From Trogon surrucura (taxonomy: Eukaryota; Chordata; Aves; Trogoniformes; Trogonidae), in NCBI GenBank assembly GCA_020746105.1, contig CM036634.1, positions 2,735,556 through 2,799,555 on the forward strand: 64,000 nucleotides of DNA. The letters are read 5' to 3'. A model generated the notes under the pieces. The model worked only from the letters and a program-made list of their open reading frames with translations, made no database searches and was not told the origin of the DNA. Numbering within the stretch: the first letter of the stretch is position 1; the number at the start of each line of letters is the position of its first letter. A program made the translations under genes and the position numbers. Shown here piece after piece: positions 11,801 through 22,330 of the stretch.

Positions 11801-12463
11801 CAGGGTGTTACTTCAGGGACATCTTGTGATTAGTAAATTGTATGATTGAGTATGTTCCTTCTTTCTTGGAAAAATACCTGTGGGGTGGATCAGCTGCCTT
11901 TCAGTGGTCAAGTGTAGGAATGATGTGGATCGGGTTGGAGACCTCGTTGGACAAATCCGATACCCAAAGATTTGTAAGTAGTCAGGCCTGCAGTGGTAGT
12001 TGCTCCACTAATATGTAACAAAAATCAGAGCAGCTCAGGGATTTACAGTCTAAGAGTGTATGTACTTCTAGTCAGTGGGGCACTGTCTGTGAAGCGGTGA
12101 AGACTCATCTAAACTGAACTATGTTGTGTCTCTCCTGAGTAACGGGTGTGATCAAGCAGTGGTGTGGTGAGCACAGCGCAAAGCGATTTGTCCTGCTGGT
12201 GGGCTCTGCCCAACGGTTTTTCTCTGGTATCCCAGTCACCTTGTTGAAACTTGGCTCGGTTATCTCTGCGCTTCTCTCCGCTCTGCTTTAAATGTGTAGG
12301 GGGTTATTTGCCTGGAGACCCCTGACATGCTCTCTGCCCATTAAGAGCCAGAGTAATTTTAGAAGTTTCTGGTGGTGTGAAGGGAAGGGATTTACTTTGG
12401 GAACTAGATTTTCTACAGTAATTTGTCTTGCGGAATAATGACTTGATGGGTCTTAGGTGTACC
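8801..12463. other. Unique non-coding sequence, nothing firmly recognised
   Basis: About 3.7 kb. The longer openings (8787-9197 plus, 136 codons; 11019-11540 minus, 173 codons) have no recognisable domain and overlap others. A 'gagcagcaggggga' string near 10253 is only loosely CTCF-like. No repeat was identified, although 10040-10680 has the feel of old repetitive DNA that I could not assign. Confidence 0.45.
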
Positions 12464-13424
12464 TCCCAATGTCTTGGGCCGGTGCTGTTTAATATATTCA
12501 TCAATGATCTGGATGAGGGATTAGAGAATGTTGTCAGCAAGTTTGCTGATGATACGAAGTTGGGGGGAGTGGTTGACACGCCAGAAGGCTGTGCAGCCAT
12601 TCAGAGAGACCTGGACAGGCTGGAGGGCTGGGCGGGGAGAAATCTTATGAAGTTTAATAAGGGCAAGTGTAGAGTTTTGCACTTGGGAAAAAATAACCCC
12701 ATGTGCCAATATAGGTTGGGGACTGCCCTGCTGGAGAGCAGTGCAGGGGAAAGGGACCTGGGGGTTCTAGTGGACAGCAGGATGACCATGAGCCAGCAGT
12801 GTGCCCTCGTGGCCAAGAAGGCCAATGGCATCCTGGGGTGTATTAGAAGGGGAGTAGCAAGTAGGTCAAGAGAGGTCCTCCTGCCCCTCTACTCTGCCCT
12901 GGTGAGGCCGCATCTGGAATATTGTGTCCAGTTCTGGGCCCCTCAGTTCAAGAAGGACAGGGAGCTGCTTGAGAGAGTCCAGCGTAGAGCCACAAAGATG
13001 GTGAAGGGAGTGGAGCATCTCCCTTATGAGGAAAGGCTGAAGGAGCTGGATCTCTTTAGCTTGGAGAAGAGGAGGCTGAGGGGTGACCTCATCAATGTTT
13101 ATAAATATGTCAAGGGGGAATGTCAGGAGGATGGAGCCAGGCTCTTTTCAGCGGCATCCACTGACAGGACAAGGGGCAATGGGTGGAAGCTGGAACACAG
13201 GAGGTTCCAGAAAAATATGAGGAAAAACTTTTTCACTGTGAGGGTGACTGAGCACTGGAACAGGCTGCCTAGGGAGGTTGTGGAATCTCCATCTCTTGAG
13301 ACATTCAAAACCCGCCTGGACGCGTTCCTGTGCGCTCTAGTGTAGGTGATCCTGCTCTGGCAGGGGGGTTGGACTAGATGATCTTTGAGGTCCCTTCCAA
13401 CCTTTAACATTCTGTGATTCTGTG
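12464..13424 (+). mobile_element. CR1 LINE, 5'-truncated, with open ORF2 C-terminus
   Basis: A 5'-truncated CR1 retrotransposon. One frame stays open from before the insertion to the stop at 13343-13345. From about codon 13 onward it encodes the end of the reverse transcriptase. Visible landmarks are the RT motif FADDTKLGG (catalytic Asp-Asp), [29 protein letters not shown], and the conserved C-terminal [15 protein letters not shown]. The endonuclease and RT motifs upstream of FADD are absent, so the protein is non-functional. The 3' UTR carries the usual 'ggttggactagatgatctttgaggtcc' block and ends in two perfect ATTCTGTG octamers (13409-13424). The lack of stops over nearly 300 codons suggests a fairly young insertion. 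It is closely related to the copy at 39443-40363. Confidence 0.96.
12482..13345 (+). pseudogene. CR1 ORF2 C-terminal fragment (reverse transcriptase thumb/C-terminus)
   Basis: Coding remnant inside the CR1 element. It retains the FADD active-site block near its start and about 280 residues to the natural stop. It has no ATG of its own at the 5' end and lacks the endonuclease domain and most RT motifs. It is the debris of truncated reverse transcription, not a host gene. Confidence 0.9.
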
Positions 13425-14136
13425 AAACACAGAAACACTATGTAACCGAAAAAGTCTTTTGAAAAGAGGTACTTGTCTAATTCTGACATGAGTTTATAAA
13501 ACACGCTCAACTTTCCTTCAGTTTTCCTACTTACAAAGCAATAAGCAAGAATAGAACCAAATCCTGATCTGCAGCAGAAACTTTTCATTGATCTGTCATC
13601 TACAGTTCAGTGAAATCAAGGTAGGAAATCAGGTAGAAAATTTGGCATTTTCTACTGCTTATGAGAGGGCAGAAATTTGAATCTGTTTTTGTTTCTCTTC
13701 CTTTTTTGCTCACACTCTTAATTGCTTGACTCGTGTCGTTGTGCAGTAGTCAGCTGGGAGAGCTTTGTAATGTTTAGCCCTTGAGCCTGACCTTCCAATC
13801 CCTGCAAAGTCCAAAGGAGACGTAAGATTTTTAACTGAATTTAATTGGGGTCATCTTTGCCTCTCAGCCTCTCCCTGCTCACCACCTGGGGGGTTTGAGC
13901 TGGGGCTCTACTAACTGGTGGAGACGGAAGAGGAGAGAGGAGAAGATATCTCCACGTCAGAGCCGTGCAGCTGTCATTCTGGGTTACTGAGCAGACAGGA
14001 GATGGTGCCTGCAGGAAACGAAGATGGTTCCCACCTGTCCAGAGCTAATGAGGATGTTTCTGATGTCAATAAATGTTTCCTGATCACAACAAAAAGACAG
14101 TAATCTTCACAACCAGCTCACAAACAATAGGCAAGT
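13425..14136. other. Unique non-coding sequence, nothing recognised
   Basis: About 700 bp with no recognised gene, repeat or RNA. Confidence 0.6.
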
Positions 14137-14402
14137 AGCAGAGGTGGAAGGCAGAAGTGAAAGAATGGGGGAGTAGGATGCAGATGATAGGCAGAAGAAT
14201 TGGAAGAAAAGGGAGAGAGATTGTTTGAAGGAGGACAAAAAAAAAGACAGGGCAAGAGCAGAAGAAAGAAGAAAGTTGAACATGTGGCAAAAAGAGAGAA
14301 AACGAGAGTGTGTGGATGGACTAGGGAGGAAATGAGGGGGCCTGAGATGGGAAATAACAAAAGCGTGTTGGAAATGGACCAAAAGAGAAAGAGCTAGAGG
14401 AA
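14137..14402 (+). repeat. Purine-rich (GA) low-complexity tract
   Basis: Roughly 265 bp made overwhelmingly of A and G on the plus strand, with runs such as 'gaagaaagaagaaag' and an A9 run near 14237. The minus-strand 'proteins' here (Phe/Leu/Ser-rich) are a by-product of the pyrimidine strand. Such tracts can form triplex or unpaired structures. Confidence 0.8.
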
Positions 14403-17040
14403 TAACAGAAGAAAGCACTACCAGGTGGAGGGAAGTGATTAACCCTGATCACAGAAAAGTTTGAGAAGCCCAGAGGGATGGGATATAGCTTGCAAGAGGA
14501 AGTTTGAACGTAAAGGAGGGAAAGGAGAAAGTACTTCTGACATTAATACAGATTTTTTCATCTTTCTCTTGAAGTAGTCTAAAGACTGAAGAGGAAAATA
14601 AGGCATTTACTTCAGGTTAGAAGATGAGAAAAGAAATTCAAGTGGGCAGGAGGCCTGAAGCAGGCACTGTGTGGCTGTAGCGAGCATCCTGTGCTGGAAG
14701 ACGGGGCATGGGTGTGCTCTGAACCCACCCCGGGAGGGGGGCAGCGCTGGGGGTCGGGGGGCGTTCGGTGCAGAGGTGATTGATAGACGTGGCCTTGGAT
14801 GTCCGTTACCGTGCGTATCCTCTGTCTGAAATCTGACAATGTGCTTCCAAGAGAAGCTTACAAGTAGCAGAACGGTTTTGAAAGTCTCACCTGCGAGCTG
14901 AAATTGCTCATTCATTTGTAGAAATGGAGCCAAGTGTTTGCCTTCTTTTACACTGCTCGCGTTCCGTGCGAGCGTTTCTGCTCCTAGTAGAGGACACCAC
15001 TAATACGAAGGGAATTTTACAGAGAGATACATGCGTGTGTGTCTATTAAAATATATACATAATTTAATATGATGTGTATACAGTAGATAGTATGTAATGC
15101 AGAATTTGATCCAGATAACTGAAAAATGACATTTGACTTTGTGTGGCTCAGCAGAGCGCGCATTGTATGTTCAGTCCTGTATTTCAAGTTCAGGTTCAGT
15201 CATGGATCAAAACCCTGTATGGCATTAGATTGGAAAATACAAACCAAAATGAAACTTCAAGAATTTTCTGCCAATGCAGCATGGTATATAGGTTCAGGTG
15301 GTACTTTTTAACAGATATTGTGCTCAATCTTGTGCTCAAGTTGGTACAATGCCATTAAACCGATTATATCTGTAGACTCTTTCAAAACAGTCTAGCTCAA
15401 AAACCCCACCTTTTGGAGATGAAATTACTACGCATTCCTGCTTAAGCATAAACCAGTCTTCCCAAAGAGACGTCACGAACTGGTGCTCGGACAACTAAAC
15501 GGTGCTTTTCTACAGTCTGACCTTTCTTCGTTACTCTGTGCATTCTCTCATTTCCTTCTTGAATGGTTTTTTTTAACTCTCTGCACATTACTCTTGTAGT
15601 AAGTAAGTTCAAGAAATTCCCAGCCTTGCGTAGGTTCTTGAGAAGTGTTTGTTGGCAGTTTTTCCCTCCTTACTCATGGCTTGTGTTCCTTACTCTTGGC
15701 TGAAATACGTGAACAGAAATTCTAAGACAAGAAAGATCTATGAGCTAATGTAAGCTGAGCAACGTATGTGACACAGGGAAGCAACTTCACTCGGGAATTC
15801 CACATCAATCCTATAATTTCCTTTTTGCCAGCATGTCAAGGAAAATCTTCGATCTTGACATAAAGTGAAAGGGAATCCCCTTTAAGTATTGCACAAACTA
15901 TGAACATTAACTACTAAGTCCTGTGCTGGGGTAGCAGGTGTCGCCTGTGACTTGAAGAGATGTGTCCAGGAACGTGTAGCACTTCTTCAGCTGTTGCAGG
16001 AGTAAAACTGTGGCTTTATACTCCTTGAAAATGTTCTTCATTCTCACAGCCAACCCCTGGTCCTTTATCCTTTCCTGGTAACAGATTTACTATAGAAGCC
16101 CCAACTGGTCCTACTCACACATTTTTGCTAAAATAGGGTGGTTTTTTGTTTCCTCCCAAGAATAATGTATTTTATTGTCAATACTTCTGTACGTGCTGAT
16201 ATTTCTTTAAATCCTCTGAAAAAAATCTTACTTTGGAAACTTGATTCTTGTCCTTCCTAGTATCAGCTATCATATTTAGAGGTTTGCATGTGTTTTCTAT
16301 GTTTTGATTGTTTTCCAATTTGTATATTGATAGCAGTACTTGGAATAATTGTGATAGATAACGCTGTATCGAGGGTGCATTTTATCACATTTTGGTGTAG
16401 CTGTGTGGTGATCTTCCACCACAGCTCTTCTATAGCCAGTATGAGAAGATCAGCAGCTCCAGAGCACAGTTCAGTTCATCTTAAAATAGGTGTCAAAGTA
16501 GAAATGAATCCTATTCAAAGACTGTCCTGTTAAAAACAGGAAGACACTTAAATCTAGACAAGAAGGACAAATATTTATGTTGGTGCTAAGTAGCAGTTGT
16601 CCTTCGTGAGCTCTAAAAATAAAACGAAAGCAAAAAGTGTTCTGTCAAAGCATGTCCTGTTGTAGTACTGGTAGCAATGTGCTGGCTCAGTGTGATCTAT
16701 AAAACAGTGTATGGAAGCTGCAGAATTTAAGTGAATTTTAATTTTACTGGGAACACATATAAAAGCAGATTGTTTAATTTTCTTTTTGCATTTTTCTGTT
16801 GGAAATTCTGAAATGTCAGTCTTGTCAGATGCCTGCCAAGTGTTGCTCTGAAGCAGAACAAAGCCCAAGTAGAGATGCTGAGTAGCGCTGTGCGGTGCTT
16901 CGGTGTCGCAGAGGAGCGTAGCTTGGGTCACGTCTTCCAATTATCCTCCTTGTTCCCCAGCGTTTGCCACTGGCCAAGAGCAGGAACGGGAAACCAGCAG
17001 CTCGTTCTCTAGTCAAGTTTAGTTCCGAGTTAAAAACACA
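14403..17040. other. Unique non-coding sequence
   Basis: About 2.6 kb with a G-quadruplex motif (separate entry) and otherwise AT-rich unique DNA. No gene or repeat was recognised; small open frames are unremarkable. Confidence 0.5.
14732..14761 (+). other. G-quadruplex motif
   Basis: Four G-runs of at least three (GGG, a six-G run, a five-G run and a six-G run) are separated by loops of 1, 7 and 2 bases. This satisfies the usual G3+N1-7 rule on the plus strand. Confidence 0.6.
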
Positions 17041-17250
17041 TTATTAGCGTTTCATTTCCCACGAAGACGTTGGGCGCTCCCCTGCGAAATGCCAGGCGGG
17101 TTGGGTCACCGGTTGAGCCTTTTCTCTGGAGCTGCCCCGCTCCGTCCCGATGTGAATCTCGCCCGCGTGACGGTCACAGTGCGCGATCCCCGCTGACCCC
17201 TGTGGAGGTCAAAGTGACGCGGCCCTCGAGTTTCAGGCTCGAATAAAACT
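17041..17250. promoter_or_regulatory. Small CpG cluster with nuclear-receptor-like half-sites
   Basis: I count about 21 CpGs in 200 bp, against a CpG-poor background. It contains the odd palindrome TGACGGTCA (17168-17176), and TGACCC (17194-17199) facing AGGTCA (17206-17211) as everted half-sites. It is too short for a classical CpG island. It could be an enhancer core, an unannotated minor promoter or a remnant island. No exon is recognised next to it. Confidence 0.4.
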
Positions 17251-18100
17251 TCTAAACGAAGACATTGGGGTCTTTCTCTGTCACCCCCAGCCCCCCTCTG
17301 CTCCTCCTTGCTGCCCTCCCCCCCTTTTCTCTTTGAAGAAGCGTGTGTTGATGTAAGTGGACAACGCGGGGAGTCAATAAAGGGGGTATCGCAGAGCCTG
17401 GGAGGAGTTTGCCTGCAGCAACAGAGAAGACACAATTACTGCAACAACTGTCCAGCCAACCACAGCCAGGAGACTCCACTTAATCTAATTGAGTGTGAAG
17501 GCAGGCTGGAGACACAGGACCCGCTCCTCCGTCCCCCCTCCCATAATATAGACACTATTGGCTGCTAATTGGCGCCAGTGGGCTGGTGCTAATTGTGCTG
17601 ATGTCTTGGTCTGAGGACAGGCATGTGAAGGATGAAGGGGTCTGCTGGGAATAGGAGGAGGGGAGAGCGAGGGAGACAGTGGTCATAAAAGTTGAAACAG
17701 GGCTTTAATTTCATATCAAATATTTAAGTAAGTGAGTGGAAGATCTGTGAACTCTCTTTGTGGTAACCCGCAAAAGGCCTTGGAGAGTATCGCCCCCCTG
17801 CCTCCCGCCCCAGCAGTAAGCTATCTGAAGCGCTGCGCTCCTCTTCCTCCTTAGCTTTGTTTAATTAATTGTGAGAATTGCTAACGATCCTTTATTCCTC
17901 TTCATACTTTCTCTGCTTTCTACCATTGCTACTTCTGCATATCTAATGTGCAGCTTTTCCGGCTCTAGGGCTGTCAGATGTTTACTGGCCTTCGCTGCCT
18001 GGAGATCTTGGCTGAGCAGAATGACAGCTGAGGCTGTGAATCATTTCATTACCCTGCGCTCGGATAAGGTCTCCTTTGCACATGCAAGGCCAGGATGAGC
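17251..18100. promoter_or_regulatory. Possible conserved enhancer block beside the CpG cluster
   Basis: Unique sequence with dense homeobox-type strings: 'cttaatctaattgag' (near 17480), 'ggctgctaattggcgcc' (near 17558), 'gtgctaattgtgctg' (near 17586), 'catatcaaatatttaag' (near 17712) and 'tttaattaattgtgag' (near 17858). No coding frame was recognised. Its enhancer status is inferred from texture and position. Confidence 0.35.
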
Positions 18101-21100
18101 AGTGGTGGCTGTCTGTGGTGCTGGTCCTTGTTAAAGTCCCATCAGACTTCTGGTACGGGAGGTTTACGTGTTATCACTTGTTAGTAAGACTTGTTTATGT
18201 AGGAAGTGTTGATATATTAAGTGCATAGGGACACTTGGCAAAGTTAGAACAACTATTTGCCCTCCTAGTATGGGTGTAATTATAGCCTGTACAGTAATAC
18301 ATTTCACACAGGTCATTCCTTTTACTTTCACAGAATGGGCTCAGTCTGCATATTAAAATACTTTACTCAACTTTTTCGTAGACAAGCGTGTGCTCTGTGG
18401 AACAAGTTACTGTGCACTCACCCTCCTCCAGCTCATTATCTCCACAGCTTACGCTGGAGATGAATATTGCGTTAGATTGGTCAGCCGAGGTGCTTGTGTG
18501 AGTGCTCCCCAACCTGTGATAGTCAACTCAATGTAGCCTTTTGGGCAGTAAGTGCCTAAAGTGGCAGGGGGTGCAAGTTGGGACTGAGGACACTGAGCAT
18601 TTCCACCTTACAGCTGGATTTGGCAAAATGTGTCTGTCCTCCGTTGTTCCCATGTTGAGACTGGTATAACTGGGTAGATAAAAAGTCATACTTCTTACTC
18701 TGTTTGGGCTTTATCCGAAGTTAGAAACGTTCTGGTGTACTGCACCGCATTAGGAACAGGTCTGCTGTTGGCGTCTTTCAAATATTTTAATTCTGTTACC
18801 ATATAATGCCATGTATTGGAAGTAAACTGTTGTTTTAAAATACAGGTGTGTATCAATTTTTAGGCCAATTAGACCAAATCTGCACTAGATGTACAGGTTA
18901 AAGCTCAGACTTCCTTTCCAAGAAAACCCCAACCCCCTCCCTGGACTGAGTTGCTGTTACGTACAGAGATACGGAGTTAAGACTCTTGATTTGCATCTAG
19001 CTAAAGGGGCTAGATTTTCAGACATTTTAAGCTTTCCTCCCCTCAGTGTTTTAAGGTCAGGTACGCTTATCTTGTTTTGAAAGGACCTGGAAACCTTGTG
19101 CTGCGGTTTCGTGACCGGCTTGAGACAGTGGGGCTGTGTGAAGCGAGGCAGTGCATGTGGAGGTGCACAGTCACATCCCTGACTGCGTGTTCCCATCATC
19201 TTGTTTAAATAAGCTCAAGTAATTATGTGGTTGGGAGTTTGATTCCGAAAACAGATCTCCTGATTCCATTGAAAGCGATTATTTCCTTTCTCAGTCTGCC
19301 ATGAGTTTTCAACAGGATCGAAGAGTTAGTGTGGGTGATTCCTTCCCAAAGGAGGGTGAAGGGAAGGTGTGATGAGAAGAGAGAACAAGCAATGAACAGG
19401 ATCTTGTTCTTATTAGAAATCACCTCCCTCGTTCCTCCTAAAAATGGACCCTAACTGTAAAAGTCACTTGGCCTTGCAGTGCTGCACGGAACAAAGTATG
19501 AATAACTTTAAAATTATCATCATTGAAGTGGTATAATTGTGGTACGTTTCTGGGGTATGTGGCACAATGATGACTTGTTTGGCCTCAAGGCACTACTGCT
19601 GTAAAATGTTCAATATTAAATAATAATTGCAGAAAGTGCTTTAATAGGTTCTCTCGGTAGGATGTTCTGAATGCGGACATATATCACAGGCCACTGAATT
19701 CAGATAACAGTTTCAATCTAAAATTAAGTTTTAATGTACCGATATCTAGGCAATTTTAGGCTTTTTATGAATTATCACAATGTGCAGATTCTTGGGTGAA
19801 AGGCCGAGGCATCCAAAGTTCTTTGCCTCTTTCTTCCTCTCAAAATGTAATCATAGAACTGATGTATGAGGCCTTTAAACTCATTTGACAGCACGTCACT
19901 TTTACTAAGGAAGGCAGAAAGTGAGTGAAAGCTCCAGAGTGATTTGTTTCAAAACCGAAGTTCTAAATCCCAAGCTCAGTTCTGTCTTACAATCAAAATA
20001 TGCCTACCTCTGCTGTGCCGACACAAACTTCTAGAATATGGCATTCGTAAGACAGCCTACAAGCTTGGGAGAAAAGCAAACCGTTGCAGATCAGGGATGT
20101 ATTGGGCCAGACTCGTACCAGGTACAAAAAAAAAAAGCTGTACGTGGCTTTTCTTTCTCCGTTCAGTCTTCATCGTCAAAGGAGTTTGTGACTTGTGCAG
20201 GTTCATCATATCCTTTTCTGACATGATGTGGCATTTACTCTGGAGGTACTGGTGGGTCCTACGCGATGTATAAAATAACCTTGAGCACCAGAGCTTGAGT
20301 TCTGCTTAATAAGGAGCTTGTTTTCCCAGTCACTCTGGATATAACGCTGTCGGGCAGTGCTGCAGCTCATAGCCAGCCCGCAGTGGCACGGTTGGTGTGA
20401 GCTCTTCGAAGACGGTGCTCATGTTCTCTACTTCCTTTTCCTTCTTTTACTGTGAGTTTTTGTGCTTTCCCTTGAGTCAACATCAGTGATCTTACAGACA
20501 TGAAATAAATCACCTCTCTGCTCCATCTGAAAGCTTACATAACTTTTTTTTTTCTTTTTTTTTTTCCCTCCTAATTTTGCTGTGCCAGTTTGTAGATCAG
20601 AAAGCTGAGTTAGTTGGTTGAGTAGTGGCTACACTTGACAGGAAGAAAGCAACAGCAACATGTAGTTAGGAGCTCTGAAGCTGTCCCTTTGTGGTCTTAA
20701 TTTGGTTTAAGCCAGACATAGATTTAATCCAGCAAATATAGTTCGGTTGAATCCCAATATCCCCTGCTTGAGCACTCTGTGGAGATTGTATCACAGAGGG
20801 CTTGATTCTCTGAGTTGATTTTTGGAGTTAAATAGATCTCTTTTGTAATCTATTGTACAACTGAGTTTATGTCACTACAGAGGGTGTAACCTGACAGCGT
20901 GCCGTGTGAGGGATCTCCTGGCTCTGGAACGTCTGGATGTGAACCAGCAAAGCTCTTGCAGCCGATGGGTTGGTGACTCCAGTGCTTACAACTGGGCAGG
21001 AGCTTTGGTGCTTTGCTGGGCAGGAATGCACCCACTGTTAGGTTTAAAATTGAACATGAAGTTGAAAGGCTGTCGAGCTGGGGTCTTGGGCAGGATCTCT

Positions 21101-22020
21101 GTAGCAATTTGTCGCTCTGTTGGTTTCCAAGTATTTAGCGCAAGAGACTAAGCCCAGATCTCATAAATAATAATTCATATCTTCAAGCAGGAGACTCCCC
21201 TTTGGCATCTTGCTGAGTCTCTCTTGAACCTTTGAATCTGTCTAGCTCTGGTTTGTGAAAAGAGAATATCCTCAGAGCTTTCCTCTAGTTGAGCCTAGAG
21301 GTGTGCACTGGGGTTATTTCTGTGAAAAAATAGATGATATGTTTCACTGTTCTCTGAAATTGGAAAGCAAGAAAAGGGGCTATTCGAATGAAAACCAAGT
21401 AACAGCAGACTGCTTCCTCACTTCTAAACAAAATTAATCCAGTCTCTGCTCCCTTCAGCGAGCTTGGAATCAGGGCTTTAAGCAGAGGAAAGAGTGTTTT
21501 CTTCTCTGTATGTCAGCTCCAGTAGGTCAGTGCCAAACGTGGGGAATTGAAGAATTGAGTTGTTCTATCAGCTTGGGTCTTACTTTTCTTCCTTGAGAGG
21601 ATTTCTGCATTTTATATTGCCAGTGCTGCTTTGCAAAGCGACTGTGACCAAAGAATAAAGGGAAGAACCCAGTTCCACTGGCTTAAATTGCAGATTATTT
21701 TTTTCTTTAAGGCTACTCCCTCCATCTCATGCCTTTCCTCTGCACGTACGTTTTAAGTGGATTCATTGGTGCTGAAAGAGATCGGTTTGACAGGCCTGAT
21801 GATTCACACCTTCTGTTCAGCCTCCTCCTTCAAACCAGTCCAGGCTGAAAAAGGAGAGGTCAACAACTTGAACGTAAGGCTGTGATTACTGTCATTTGGT
21901 CCTGGGTGGAAGCAGGAAGTATCTGAAGCCAAGACCTCACTCTTCCATTAACCAGTGGAAGAATTTGCTCCCTCAGTGTTTCGGTGTGTGTGATGGAGGC
22001 GAGACGCTCAGCACAGACCT
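18101..22020. other. Unique non-coding sequence, nothing recognised
   Basis: About 3.9 kb of AT-leaning DNA. T-rich runs lie at 20544-20566 and a pure A run near 20126. Short frames carry no known domain. The portion 18400-18520 resembles the enhancer-like blocks but is too short to call. Confidence 0.5.
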
Positions 22021-22330
22021 CATAAAATGTGTTCCGAAGTGAGCGCTGGCTTTTAGGCAAGCAAATTCTTACTGAGCTGCTCAGTCCGTGTACTTGCGCT
22101 GCTAATATCACTACTATGAAGGATCGCTTGCTGGTGTCTCACAAGACGAGAATTTTTACATCACAAGTAGCTATTAATTACTGCTGCTTTAATGCTAGTA
22201 CAGAAAAACACTCTCCTCGAAAGCTGGAGCTTAGTGGGGAGCCAGCTAAGCAGTGCCAAATGTGTGTGCATATTAAAGACCGAGGACCTCATTATCTGCA
22301 CTTGCAGAGGAGTGAGTGACTGAGGTTTCC
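22021..22330. promoter_or_regulatory. Possible conserved non-coding block
   Basis: Unique 310-bp stretch with 'agctattaattactgctgct' (near 22168) and scattered CpGs in AT-rich context ('ctcctcgaaagctgg', 'agaccgaggacc'). The 96-codon plus-strand opening across it matches nothing known. The call is tentative. Confidence 0.3.

Noticed and set aside
14107-14418. Hydrophobic Leu/Phe/Ser-rich minus-strand 'proteins' that look membrane-like
   Set aside because: Produced by translating the pyrimidine strand of the purine-rich tract; three phases all look alike.
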